DNA from: JBMDXB01 sp048594975
Lineage (GTDB): Bacteria > Acidobacteriota > Vicinamibacteria > Vicinamibacterales > 2-12-FULL-66-21
DNA: 56,843 nt
Assembly (NCBI GenBank): GCA_048594975.1
Contig: JBMDXQ010000109.1
Span: forward strand, 1-56,843
Direction: 5' to 3'
The position numbers and the translations under genes were made by a program. The notes beneath the pieces are model-generated. The model saw only the letters and a program-made list of their open reading frames with translations. It was not told where the DNA came from and did not search any database. Below, piece by piece: positions 8,213-16,761 of this stretch (within the stretch, counting starts at the first letter, position 1; every line of letters begins with the position of its first letter).

Positions 8213-9093
8213 CACGGCGCCTTCTTCTCCTGCAGCAGCCAGCCGCGCTTGGGCGGCGCGCCCGCGAGTCGCCAGCGGATGTTCCCCGACCGGAGCATCT
8301 CGAACGCGACGCGCGAGTCGAGGCCGGCGGGCGCGGGCGGATCGGGCCATGTGGCGCTGACCTCGAGTTCCTCGAGCGTCAGGATGGCCAGCGTGTGATT
8401 GCTGACCTCGTACAGGTGCCACATCAAAACGTACTGCCAGCCGCCGTGCGCGCGCCCCCCCACGACGTGCCAGGTGAAGAGCTCGAGGAAATGCCGTGGC
8501 GTGACGTCGGGATCGGCGTTCTCCGGAGGGCTGACCGATATAGGCTTTGCTCGGGCGAACAGTACGGGGCACATCGGCAGGTCGCTCGGCCGCTCGTCGC
8601 TTTCCGCCACCGCGATACCATCGCGGCCGATGCGGACGTAGGACCCTCCAACTTCCAGCGTCTGGTCGTGTAACCCGAACGCAAAGCAGCCCATCGCCCC
8701 GACCGCTTTGCGGCGGTCCTCGTACGAGAGTGCTTCGCACTGCCGCCGAACGAACTGCTCGCGCTCCCGCAGTACGGCTTTGTACGCCGGCACGTCGTCA
8801 ATGGACTTCGGTCCCGCGATCTCCACGTCCTGGGTGAGCTGCGCGAGCGCGCAGGCGGCAATCGGATCGCGCGGAATCCCCAAGCCTCGTGAATAGAGGA
8901 GGCTCAAGTACCGCGCCGGCTCAGGGTCGTCAGGGCGCAGGACGTAATCGGGACTCGTCACGACGACGTGCAGGAGCCGCGCCGCCGTCGCGTAGTCGCC
9001 CGCCGTGTAGGCGTCGGCCCACTCCTGCGCCCGCACCATGTGTGGCAGGGCCGAGGCGAGCAGCGTGAGCGCCACCAGGCGGACGAAGGACAT
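8212..9093 (-). CDS. Secreted protein with Sel1/TPR-like N-terminus
   Basis: This 293-residue protein starts at ATG 9093 after an AGGAGAGAGG ribosome site and a signal peptide of about 22 residues ending at VRAQ. Residues 24-90 read as one or two Sel1/TPR-like helical repeats (YTAGDYATAARLL; LSLLYSRGLGIPRDPIAA). The remaining 200 residues contain several cysteines and a W-rich stretch and match no family I recognise. It overlaps the following gene by one base, so the two products probably work together outside the cytoplasmic membrane. Confidence 0.65.
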   Translation of the reverse strand: MSFVRLVALTLLASALPHMVRAQEWADAYTAGDYATAARLLHVVVTSPDYVLRPDDPEPARYLSLLYSRGLGIPRDPIAACALAQLTQDVEIAGPKSIDDVPAYKAVLREREQFVRRQCEALSYEDRRKAVGAMGCFAFGLHDQTLEVGGSYVRIGRDGIAVAESDERPSDLPMCPVLFARAKPISVSPPENADPDVTPRHFLELFTWHVVGGRAHGGWQYVLMWHLYEVSNHTLAILTLEELEVSATWPDPPAPAGLDSRVAFEMLRSGNIRWRLAGAPPKRGWLLQEKKAP

Positions 9094-9329
9094 CCACCTC
9101 TCTCCTGCGGGCACCGTGCCATCCCGCAAGGCCGGGAATCGCCCGCAAACCGGCGGCCTGACGCGATGGGATCCTGACCAAATTGAACCGGGGACTCGAA
9201 AACCGGGATTCGGGCGGATGGCTCATGCCCGCAGCCTGCTCCCTGGGCAGTTGCCCGCCGGCCCTGTTGCGGCTATAACGGGCATCCGCCTCACGACGAT
9301 GGGTCGGGCGAGCAAACAGGAGGGCAGCG

Positions 9330-9878
9330 ATGAAGAGACGCGAGTTCGTGGAGAAGCTGGGAATCGGATCGGCGGGCCTCGCGGCGGCGGCCGCGCTCAC
9401 CGGCCGTGCGCGGCCGGCGGCGGCGCAGCACGACCACGCGCAGGTCGACGGTCCGCTCGCCAGTGCGACAGTCAGCTTCGGCCAGTGGAAGACGGATCCG
9501 CCGATCGACCGTTTCGGCGGCCCGCCGCCGCCTGAGACCAACGCGCACCTGGTGATCCCGTACGTCGCCACCATCAAGGCTGGCGGAAGCGTCAACTTCA
9601 TCATCTCCGGGCTTCACCAGGTGCTCGTCTACGGCCCCGGCACGACCATGGAGAGCATCGACGATACGAACCTGATTCCGTCCGGCGAGGGATTCCCGCC
9701 CCTCATCGCCGATCCCAACAACCGGGTCTACCGCGGGCCGAACCCCACGCCGTTGTTCCCGACGCTCGACCGCGTCGAGATCATCCGCCTGACGAATCCG
9801 GGCGTGTACCTGGTCGTCTGCGGTGTGCTGCCGCACTTCCGCGACAACATGCACGGCTGGGTGAGGGTCCTCGCCTGA
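9330..9878 (+). CDS. Tat-exported cupredoxin-like copper protein
   Basis: The 182-residue protein starts at ATG 9330 behind an AGGAGGG ribosome site. A Tat-like N-terminus (MKRREFVEKL, Ala-rich h-region) precedes an H-rich linker (QHDHAQ). The fold reads as plastocyanin-like. The type I copper ligands are apparent as H96 (SGLHQV) and the C-x4-H-x4-M loop C164, H169, M174 (CGVLPHFRDNM). It probably carries electrons in the periplasm. No partner oxidase is adjacent. Confidence 0.75.
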   Translation: MKRREFVEKLGIGSAGLAAAAALTGRARPAAAQHDHAQVDGPLASATVSFGQWKTDPPIDRFGGPPPPETNAHLVIPYVATIKAGGSVNFIISGLHQVLVYGPGTTMESIDDTNLIPSGEGFPPLIADPNNRVYRGPNPTPLFPTLDRVEIIRLTNPGVYLVVCGVLPHFRDNMHGWVRVLA

Positions 9879-9887
9879 TCAGCGGGT

Positions 9888-9967
9888 TCAGATCTTGTTT
9901 CCTGCACGTCGGACCTCAGTGGACGCCTGCCCCCTCGCCGGGGCCCGCTGCAGGAAACAAGATCTGA
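9888..9967. repeat. Palindromic element between convergent genes
   Basis: A 19-base arm at 9888-9906 (TCAGATCTTGTTTCCTGCA) has its exact reverse complement at 9949-9967, with a 42-base GC-rich loop that has internal pairing. A further GGG/CCC match extends the stem past one bulged base. It lies between the cupredoxin gene and the stop of the minus-strand gene ending at 10010. It may serve as a bidirectional terminator, but the size and loop look more like a mobile palindromic (REP/MITE-like) unit. Confidence 0.7.
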
Positions 9968-10009
9968 CCCAGGTACGCGCGGAGTGCGACGGGTGTGACG
10001 CCCGGCGCC

Positions 10010-12457
10010 TCACGCAGCCGGCGATTGGCGCGGGCGGGGCTGCACCCAGCCCGCCAGCGCGTACGCTGCGGCACCGAGGGTGACGGTGGCGACGAAGCCG
10101 ATGCTCATGGCCGATGCCAGCGCCAGGACGGTGGCGAGCACGCTGGCCATGCCGTTCATCGCCCAGAACCAGGCGCGAACCACGCGCGCTTCGCCGCTGT
10201 CCGATCCGCTGAGCATCATGCCCAGCGGAAACGGTGCGCCCATGAGAAATCCGGCGGGAGCGACGAGTGCGGCCGCGATAGCCACGCGCCAGCCGAGAGA
10301 CCATCCGAGCGTCGCAGCGAAGACCGCACCCATGGCCAGGTTCAGCGCGAGCAGCGCCAGCGGCAGCACGATGCCCACGCCCGGTCGCGCCAGCGGCAAC
10401 AGCCTTGGGCTCGTCATGGCTCCGAGGCCGGCGCCGACGAGCAGCGCGCTCAGCACCACCGTCGTGGCGTAGCTCGGGTGGCCCAGGTACAGCACGAAGC
10501 GCTGCAGCCAGGGAATCTCGACGAACATGAACGCGACGCCAATCGCGACGAAGTACGCGCTGCTGCGCGCGAGCCCGGCGCCGCGCGGCAGGCGGCCCCG
10601 CCGCAGGAACGGCACCAGGAACAGCGTGCCCGCCACCACCCCGAGGACCGCCAGCAGCATCCGCAGCAGCGCGACCGCCTGCTCGTTTGGTCCCAGCCGC
10701 TGCAACTCGGCGCGCGTGGGCGGATGGAAGATCGACAGCGTGTGGAAGAAGAACGGCCGATCGTCGGTCGGTGGCGACAGATCGGCGCCGGAGCTCACGA
10801 GGTCGCCGATCTCGCCGGCCAGCACCCGCCGGATCAGCGAGTCGGCTCCCGCGCCGTCGGGCGGCCAGTGACGGACGAACCCGCGCGACGCCGCAAGCGA
10901 ATCCGCCTGGTCGATGCCTGCCGTGTCGATTTGCGTCGGTGATACGAGGAACGTCGCGACGCTGCCCGCCTGATAGACGAGAAAGTGCTGGTCGGGCTGG
11001 CCGGCGCCCGCGGCCCGGAGCGCCGAGCGGACGAGCAGCGCCAGGCGCGCGCTCTCCATCTGGAAGGAGCCGCGCATCCAGCGGCTGATCGACAGCACTC
11101 CAGCGGGCTGCAGCCGCGACAGGTACAGTTCCAGGGCCTCCCGCGTATACAGGTAGTTCTCCGCGAGCGAGAACGCGCCGGCGGCGGTTGCCGCCCAGCT
11201 GTCGATCAGCGAGATCTGGATCAGATCGTATTGCCGGTCGGTGCGCGTCAGGAAGTTGCGGCCCTCGCCGACGACGGCGTGCACGCCGGGACGGCCGTAG
11301 ACGTCCCCCGCGTACTCCCTGAACGGCCCGCGTAGCGCGTCGACGATGGCGGGATTCAGTTCGACCGCGTCGATCCTGGTCGCGCCCGCCTTCAGCGCGG
11401 TCAGGATGTCGCGCCCTCCGCCCGGGCCGATGACGCAGACGGTGCGCGGCCTCCGCCACTGATACCCCAGGCTCGTGACGTCGTAGAAGAGATGGTCGAG
11501 CGCGGCGGGGTTGTCGGGCAGCCGCGTGATCGGCGTTCCCGCCGAGCCGTCCTGCTCCATCCAGAGGTGCGGCACCGCGGTGTCGGAACGATACTTCCCG
11601 CCGATGCCCCAGGCGAACGCCGTCGTGCCGAAGAAACCCTCCGGCAGGACGGTGATGCGGCCCGTCGGCGTCCACCGCTCGTAGAGCACGGCGGCCGGCC
11701 GGTTCCCGGACTTCGAGCCGCGCGTGAGGCGCAGCGGCGTCTGCGACGCGAGCAGGAGCGCGATCGACGCGACCAGCACGCCCGACGTCACCCGCCACCG
11801 TCCCTTGAACAGCCAGAGCGCCGCCGCGGGCAGCAGCCCCGTGCCCGCGACGACGATCGGCGTCGGCAGCGTCAGCAGCAGCGGCACCACGGCCGCCGCC
11901 CCGGCGGTGGCGCCGAGCAGGTCGGCGCCGTACATGCGCGCCACCCTCGCACCGGCGGCATCCATCAGGAGCAGGCAGACGGCCGTGCCCGACGCCAGCA
12001 ACGGTACGAGCACGCAGCCGATCGCGGCGAGCACCGGTCCGTTGGTCAGCACGCTCGCGCCGGCAAGCGGCAGGCTGCCGTAGTCGAGCGACGAGCCGAG
12101 CCGCACGAGCACGATGGTGGCGAGCGGCGCCGCGATGCTGCTGATCGTCAGTGCCGCCGGCAGCCACGCCGGCGTCGAACGCGCGAACGCCAGCCACACG
12201 CCGGGCAGCCCGATCCCCAGCATCGCCAGCGACACCGCCAGGAAGGCGAAGTGGTACCAGAGCGTCACGCTCAGGATCCGCGTGACGGCGACTTCGAACA
12301 CGAGCACGCCCGCCGCGACGAGCGCGATGGTGAGGAGGCGTGCCGCCTCCGAGGGTGCGCACGCCGGCCGAGGGGACCCGGTGACGGGCCGCGAGGAGGA
12401 CAAGGAGCTGAAGGGGTCTGCGGGCGCGGCCTGGATCCGCGAGTTCACATTGGTCAA
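10010..12457 (-). CDS. Membrane-embedded spermidine synthase-like methyltransferase-fold protein
   Basis: An 815-residue protein in three parts. Residues about 38-245 hold several hydrophobic helices. Residues about 335-600 form a spermidine synthase-like Rossmann domain with the nucleotide motif VCVIGPGGGRDILTAL and an acidic VELNP, then a RNFL-DRQYDLIQISLID segment. Residues about 620-805 hold a second set of membrane helices. Such fused membrane proteins are common in soil bacteria, and their substrates are mostly unknown. The start is uncertain: TTG 12457 gives the longest form and no ribosome site is obvious. GTG 12448 is an alternative. Confidence 0.75.
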   Translation of the reverse strand: MTNVNSRIQAAPADPFSSLSSSRPVTGSPRPACAPSEAARLLTIALVAAGVLVFEVAVTRILSVTLWYHFAFLAVSLAMLGIGLPGVWLAFARSTPAWLPAALTISSIAAPLATIVLVRLGSSLDYGSLPLAGASVLTNGPVLAAIGCVLVPLLASGTAVCLLLMDAAGARVARMYGADLLGATAGAAAVVPLLLTLPTPIVVAGTGLLPAAALWLFKGRWRVTSGVLVASIALLLASQTPLRLTRGSKSGNRPAAVLYERWTPTGRITVLPEGFFGTTAFAWGIGGKYRSDTAVPHLWMEQDGSAGTPITRLPDNPAALDHLFYDVTSLGYQWRRPRTVCVIGPGGGRDILTALKAGATRIDAVELNPAIVDALRGPFREYAGDVYGRPGVHAVVGEGRNFLTRTDRQYDLIQISLIDSWAATAAGAFSLAENYLYTREALELYLSRLQPAGVLSISRWMRGSFQMESARLALLVRSALRAAGAGQPDQHFLVYQAGSVATFLVSPTQIDTAGIDQADSLAASRGFVRHWPPDGAGADSLIRRVLAGEIGDLVSSGADLSPPTDDRPFFFHTLSIFHPPTRAELQRLGPNEQAVALLRMLLAVLGVVAGTLFLVPFLRRGRLPRGAGLARSSAYFVAIGVAFMFVEIPWLQRFVLYLGHPSYATTVVLSALLVGAGLGAMTSPRLLPLARPGVGIVLPLALLALNLAMGAVFAATLGWSLGWRVAIAAALVAPAGFLMGAPFPLGMMLSGSDSGEARVVRAWFWAMNGMASVLATVLALASAMSIGFVATVTLGAAAYALAGWVQPRPRQSPAA

Positions 12458-12803
12458 AGGGACACGCTGCGGCGTTCGGTCGATGCGGCCATACGGCTTG
12501 GCACGGGCACGCTGAACGGAAGTCGGGATCGTACCACAGCGTCACATCACGGGAGGTCGGCGCCCCGGGCCGAGATCCCTCGGCAAGCCGATGCCGATCA
12601 CACCGCGCAGCGTCCGCAACCGGCTGTTCATCTTCCCTCTGAAGGCAACACCACGGATGCGACCGGACTACCGCGCTTGAAGGGGCCACTCAACGCGCTC
12701 GATCTCCCAGACGTGGGATTCAGATGACCGAGGCTGCGCTGCGAGGGGGACGACGCGCCCCTGGTAGCGCAGGCCTTCACGCCTGCCAACCGGAGCGCGC
12801 AGG
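12458..12803. other. Gene-free stretch with a dispersed-type repeat
   Basis: No coding sequence is supported here. At 12764-12786 the sequence GTAGCGCAGGCCTTCACGCC plus three bases has a small GCAGGC/GCCTGC inverted repeat (12768-12773 and 12780-12785). It resembles a short intergenic repeat found widely in bacterial genomes. That resemblance is from memory and unverified. Confidence 0.4.
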
Positions 12804-13352
12804 TTACCCGGCCGACAGAAGCCCCAGGACCGGCAAGATGATCGAGAGAGCGAATGCCGCGCCGAGCGTCCAATTGACCCATCGCTTCTCCGGATGATTC
12901 ACCCAGTACCAAAGGACGACGGCGAAGAGGAGCGATTGCAGGACGACTTCCCACAGGCCGAGCATCTGGTCGATCGGCGGAATGATGGTGTAGATCACCC
13001 CCTCCACGGAGCCGGGAGCCGGTCCGAACGTGGAGAGGATGCCGAGCGCAAGCAAGAGCCACCAGACCGTCAGCCAGCCGCGTGGCCGTGCAAAGAGAAC
13101 CTGGCGGAAAGGGTAGAACGCCAGCGCAAAGATGACGCCCCGGAGAGGTTGGAACAAGGGACCCGCCATGACCAAGAGATCCGAGGTGGGGCGCATGAAG
13201 TAGGACAGCGGCGGCTCTGAAAACGTCCTTTCGTAGTCTCCGAGCGTGAACGCCAGGACGCCAGCGATGACGTACGTCACCGTGTGAACGGCAATGGTCT
13301 TGACCGTGAGTCCCGAGAGCCTGATATGTATGCCGTCTTGTTCGCCAGCCAT
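12804..13352 (-). CDS. Hypothetical multi-pass membrane protein
   Basis: A 182-residue protein starting at ATG 13352. Five hydrophobic segments can be picked out: about 17-37 (VHTVTYVIAGVLAF), 60-80, 90-110 (WWLLLALGILSTF), 133-150 (VVLQSLLFAVVLWYWV) and 162-180 (LGAAFALSIILPVLGLLSAG). No catalytic motif is seen and I do not recognise the family. It lies alone between minus-strand genes with gaps on both sides. Confidence 0.65.
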   Translation of the reverse strand: MAGEQDGIHIRLSGLTVKTIAVHTVTYVIAGVLAFTLGDYERTFSEPPLSYFMRPTSDLLVMAGPLFQPLRGVIFALAFYPFRQVLFARPRGWLTVWWLLLALGILSTFGPAPGSVEGVIYTIIPPIDQMLGLWEVVLQSLLFAVVLWYWVNHPEKRWVNWTLGAAFALSIILPVLGLLSAG

Positions 13353-13406
13353 CGAAGCCGCCTCGAGCCGAGCTCAGCCGGGATCCACCAGCCCGTTCCT
13401 CACCCG

Positions 13407-14378
13407 CTACCCGTCGGCGTGTGCCGAGAAGAACGCTTCGATGCCGGCCTGCGCGGGAGCCACCTGCCGGCGCACCCTGTCCACCTCGTCGGGCGACAGC
13501 GCCCTGAACGCGCGCGCGGCGGCGATGTTCTCGCGGATGAACTCCGGCTTCGGCATCCCGACGACGGCGGCCGAGACGGGCAGCGACCATGCGTAGCGAA
13601 TCAGGGTCGCCATCGGCGCGAGTCCGGAGCCGCTGCCGACCAGCTTGTCCTGCGCCGTCACCTTCATGCAGATCACGCCGATGCCCTTCTTGACCGCGGC
13701 GGGGAGCGCCAGCGCCTCGAACTGCAGCGCGCGCGACGGGTTCATCGCCATCTGCACCGCGTCGAGACCGTGGCGGGCAATCGCTGTGGCCATCACGGCG
13801 CCGTCGGTGTGGCTGGTCATGCCGATGAACCGCGCGGCCTTCTGGTCGCGGAGCTCGTAGAGCGCCTTCAGCGCGCCGTCGGGTGCCTCGATGGCCGCCA
13901 GATCGTCCGCCTCGCCCAGGCTGTGGAGGTGCACCAGGTCGAGGTGGTCGGTCTGCAGCCGCTTCAGGCTCTGCTCGAACTCGCGGAGGGCTCCGTCGCG
14001 GGTGCGTGCCGAAGGCGGGATCTTCGTCGCCAGGAACACGTCCTTGCGCCGGTTCTTCATGACCAGCCCGACGCGCGTTTCACTCAGCCCTTTGCCGTAG
14101 TCCGCCGCGGTATCGAGGTAGGTGATGCCGCTGTCGATCGCCTCGTTCAGGATGCGGACCGCGTCCGTTTCGTCCTTGTACATGAGGAAGCGGCTTCCGC
14201 AGCCGAAGGCGAGGATCGGCACCGTCACGCCGGTGCGGCCGAGCGGCCGCCGCGGCAGACCTCCGGTCTCGGGCCGCCCGCCACCCTGGCCGCGCACCGA
14301 CTGCATGCCGACGGGGATGGCCACGACGTGTGCCGCGGTCTGTTCGAGGAATTGCCGGCGCGTGACGCCCGTCTTCAT
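13407..14378 (-). CDS. Tat-exported aldo/keto reductase
   Basis: The 323-residue protein starts at ATG 14378 behind an AAGGAG ribosome site and begins with a Tat-type signal (TRRQFLEQTAA). The aldo/keto reductase tetrad is visible as D89 (YLDTAADYG), Y94, K119 (FLATKIP) and a histidine in DLVHLHSL (H152 or H150). The (beta/alpha)8 barrel enzyme normally reduces carbonyls with NADPH. A Tat signal suggests export with bound cofactor. It follows a Tat-exported sugar isomerase-like gene on the same strand, so the pair may act on an extracytoplasmic sugar. Confidence 0.85.
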   Translation of the reverse strand: MKTGVTRRQFLEQTAAHVVAIPVGMQSVRGQGGGRPETGGLPRRPLGRTGVTVPILAFGCGSRFLMYKDETDAVRILNEAIDSGITYLDTAADYGKGLSETRVGLVMKNRRKDVFLATKIPPSARTRDGALREFEQSLKRLQTDHLDLVHLHSLGEADDLAAIEAPDGALKALYELRDQKAARFIGMTSHTDGAVMATAIARHGLDAVQMAMNPSRALQFEALALPAAVKKGIGVICMKVTAQDKLVGSGSGLAPMATLIRYAWSLPVSAAVVGMPKPEFIRENIAAARAFRALSPDEVDRVRRQVAPAQAGIEAFFSAHADG

Positions 14379-14495
14379 GATGGCTCCTTGCTCCGGCATG
14401 CACATGCCGGCGACCATGCCTGCCCGCGATGTGGACGTTCATAACGCCGTTCGACGCCGAGCGCAAGTCCGGCCGCCGTACCTGCCTCCCGGTCC

Positions 14496-15587
14496 TTACA
14501 GTGCCGCCAGAACCTCGCGGTAGAGGTACCTGGATCCCTCGACGCCGTCCCACGGGCCGTCCTCGTACTCGAGCGCGAAGGCTCCCGTGAAGCCCGCGTC
14601 CAGCATGATCTTCACGGAGCGCGCGATGTCGTTCTCCTTCCAGCGATTCCAGTACTTCGCGTGCACCGTGGTGCGCGTGTAGGGCGCAAGCGCTTTCAGC
14701 CCGTGGTAGAGCAGGTACTCGTGCTCCCAGTTGCAGAAATCGGGCGACGCTTCGCAGTACGGGTGCGCCACCTCGTCGAGAATCGCGCGGACGTTCATCG
14801 GGTTCGCCGTCAGGCCCCAGTGGTTCTCGAGCGTGACCTTCACCCCGGCTTTTCCACCGTAGTCCGCCAGCTCCTTGAGCGACTCGATGCACGCCGCGAT
14901 GTAGCGCGCGAGCTCGTCGGCCTTTGGATAATCCCCGGGCTGCGCCACCGCCGGCGGGGCGATCCGCGGTCCACCGCTGTTCACGCGCATCGACTTCGCG
15001 CCGATGATCTTCCCGGCGTCGAGCCACTTCTTCGCGACTGCGATGCCGACCTTGCGGCGTTCGGGGTCCAGCTCGCTGAGATCGCGTGGCGCGTTGTTGG
15101 AGATGTGCTGGCATGAGGTGCCGGTCGACGCCATCTTGTCGGCGAGCGTGTCGAGCCACTTCCGCCCTGACGCGCTCGCCGGATCGAACTCGCGACCACG
15201 GCCCTCCGGTCCCGTCACGTACATCGTCTCGTCGCTGACGTCCCCGAAGAGCCCGCTGAACAGATCCATGCGCGTCACGCCCGGGAACGTCTCCTTCGTG
15301 AACTGCGGCATGTCGAGCATGGTGATCTCGCCATACTTCTTCTTCATCTCCTCGGCTCGCGGGTTCCCGCGGCCGCCAGGCCGGCCCTTGAACAACGAGC
15401 GCAGCGGCCAGGTATTCGATGCGATCTGCGCGAGCTTCTCCTTCTCGGTGCGGGGCTTCGCCGCGCCCTGGCGTCGCTGATCCGCCGCCGCCGTTTCGCC
15501 GAGAGCCCCCAGCAATCCGGCGGCGCCCAGCGTGCAGGTCGTGGTTCTGATGAAGCCGCGCCGATTGAGATCCGTGTGCTTGTCCAC
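14496..15587 (-). CDS. Tat-exported sugar phosphate isomerase/epimerase-like protein
   Basis: The 363-residue protein starts at GTG 15587, set by a GGAGG ribosome site and a Tat signal (DLNRRGFIRTTT, then an AAGLLGALG core). The mature part is a xylose-isomerase-like TIM barrel. Visible marks are VTLENHWGL, the central ESLKELADYGGKAGV helix, TVHAKYW and the closing GAFALEYEDGPWDG, which carry the usual metal-binding Glu, Asp and His residues. No substrate can be named. It is upstream of, and on the same strand as, the aldo/keto reductase gene (117-base gap). Confidence 0.8.
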   Translation of the reverse strand: MDKHTDLNRRGFIRTTTCTLGAAGLLGALGETAAADQRRQGAAKPRTEKEKLAQIASNTWPLRSLFKGRPGGRGNPRAEEMKKKYGEITMLDMPQFTKETFPGVTRMDLFSGLFGDVSDETMYVTGPEGRGREFDPASASGRKWLDTLADKMASTGTSCQHISNNAPRDLSELDPERRKVGIAVAKKWLDAGKIIGAKSMRVNSGGPRIAPPAVAQPGDYPKADELARYIAACIESLKELADYGGKAGVKVTLENHWGLTANPMNVRAILDEVAHPYCEASPDFCNWEHEYLLYHGLKALAPYTRTTVHAKYWNRWKENDIARSVKIMLDAGFTGAFALEYEDGPWDGVEGSRYLYREVLAAL

Positions 15588-15802
15588 GCCAGGCCTCCGT
15601 TCTATGAGTCGCGAATGATGACGAGCATCTGCTTGCAGAGCCTTCCGCTCGATTGTATACGCGCGAGTCGGAGGATGGAGTTGCAGGACACACGCCAGGA
15701 CGCCTGCCATGAGGCAGGAACGTTGGTGCCGAGCCGAGGACCTTGACCCCGCACGACGGCGTCGGCCGCAGTGCCGCCAAGGCGCGACGCAGGTGGCAGT
15801 CG

Positions 15803-16648
15803 CTATTGCGTTCCGGCGAACAGGTCCGTTCCCCCAGGTCCGCCGGACCAGTGGCGGAGGTGGGAGCGTCCGTCGTTGACCTTCTGGGTCAGCGCGGTCA
15901 TCAGCTGCATGCTCTCCGGCGTGAACTGCGACGCGTGACAGGCGAGTGCCGTGCGCGCGCGATCCGCGTCCTCGCTGGAGTACGGCACGCGCACGTTCAG
16001 CATCTCGTCGACGACCGGCGCGAACGGTGCGGGGAATCGCAGCGCTTTCAGCGCGTCGGACTCGAGCCGGCTTTTCGGCAAGCCGACGTAATAAAGGAGG
16101 CGCGTCGCATCTCCCGCCTGGACGAGCTGCGTCACGACGGCGCTGACCAGCCGGTGATCGGGATGGCCGTATCCGCCGTCCGGCCCCCACGTCACGATGA
16201 CATCGGGCCGGACATCGTCGATGACGCTCTTCAACTTCATTGCCGCCTGGGCCAGCGCCTGGCTGGAGGCGAGCCCGCCATCGGGAAGTCCGAGAAGCAC
16301 TGGAGGATCCGTTCCGAGCGCCGCACAGGCGCACGCGGCCTCCTTCGCGCGCACGGCGGCGAGCTGCTCGCCCGCAGGGATTTTCGCGAAGGGCATCACC
16401 CCCTTGTCCCCGTTCGTCACGATCGCGAGGACGACGCGCGTGCGTGGCTGCCGGGCGTAGTGCGCCAGCAGCGGTCCGACCATCGTCTCATCGTCGGGAT
16501 GCGCGAAGACCGCCAGCAAGGTGCGCGACATCGCCCCGGCGCGAAGGTCCTGCGCGCCGGTTGGAGCGGCCGGCGCCGCCAACAGCACACTGACTGCCGT
16601 CAAGCTGAGGACCCGGGCGACTGGGAGAGACGTGCGGAGGTTCTGCAT
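15803..16648 (-). CDS. Secreted PIG-L family deacetylase
   Basis: The 281-residue protein starts at ATG 16648 and has a signal peptide of about 32 residues ending at TGAQ. The two zinc-binding family motifs are present: AHPDDE (49-54) and HPDH (162-165). PIG-L enzymes remove acetyl groups from N-acetylglucosamine-containing substrates, and a secreted form probably acts on extracellular amino sugars. It is the first of a minus-strand series with the isomerase-like and aldo/keto reductase genes, but the 215-base gap makes a shared transcript uncertain. Confidence 0.88.
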   Translation of the reverse strand: MQNLRTSLPVARVLSLTAVSVLLAAPAAPTGAQDLRAGAMSRTLLAVFAHPDDETMVGPLLAHYARQPRTRVVLAIVTNGDKGVMPFAKIPAGEQLAAVRAKEAACACAALGTDPPVLLGLPDGGLASSQALAQAAMKLKSVIDDVRPDVIVTWGPDGGYGHPDHRLVSAVVTQLVQAGDATRLLYYVGLPKSRLESDALKALRFPAPFAPVVDEMLNVRVPYSSEDADRARTALACHASQFTPESMQLMTALTQKVNDGRSHLRHWSGGPGGTDLFAGTQ

Positions 16649-16730
16649 GCTGTTATCGCCTCGACACAGCGCGGGTGGGCGCATTTCCCGGCCATTATCG
16701 CCATTCCCCAGGGCTCCGGCGAAACTCGGC

Positions 16731-16736
16731 TATAAT
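16731..16736 (+). promoter_or_regulatory. Likely -10 box of the subtilisin gene
   Basis: A perfect TATAAT lies 25 bases before the ATG at 16762, which leaves room for a short leader containing the CGGAGG ribosome site. No good -35 box is found at the expected distance (16708-16713). Confidence 0.45.
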
Positions 16737-16761
16737 CCGCAAACTCCCCACGGAGGTTCAA

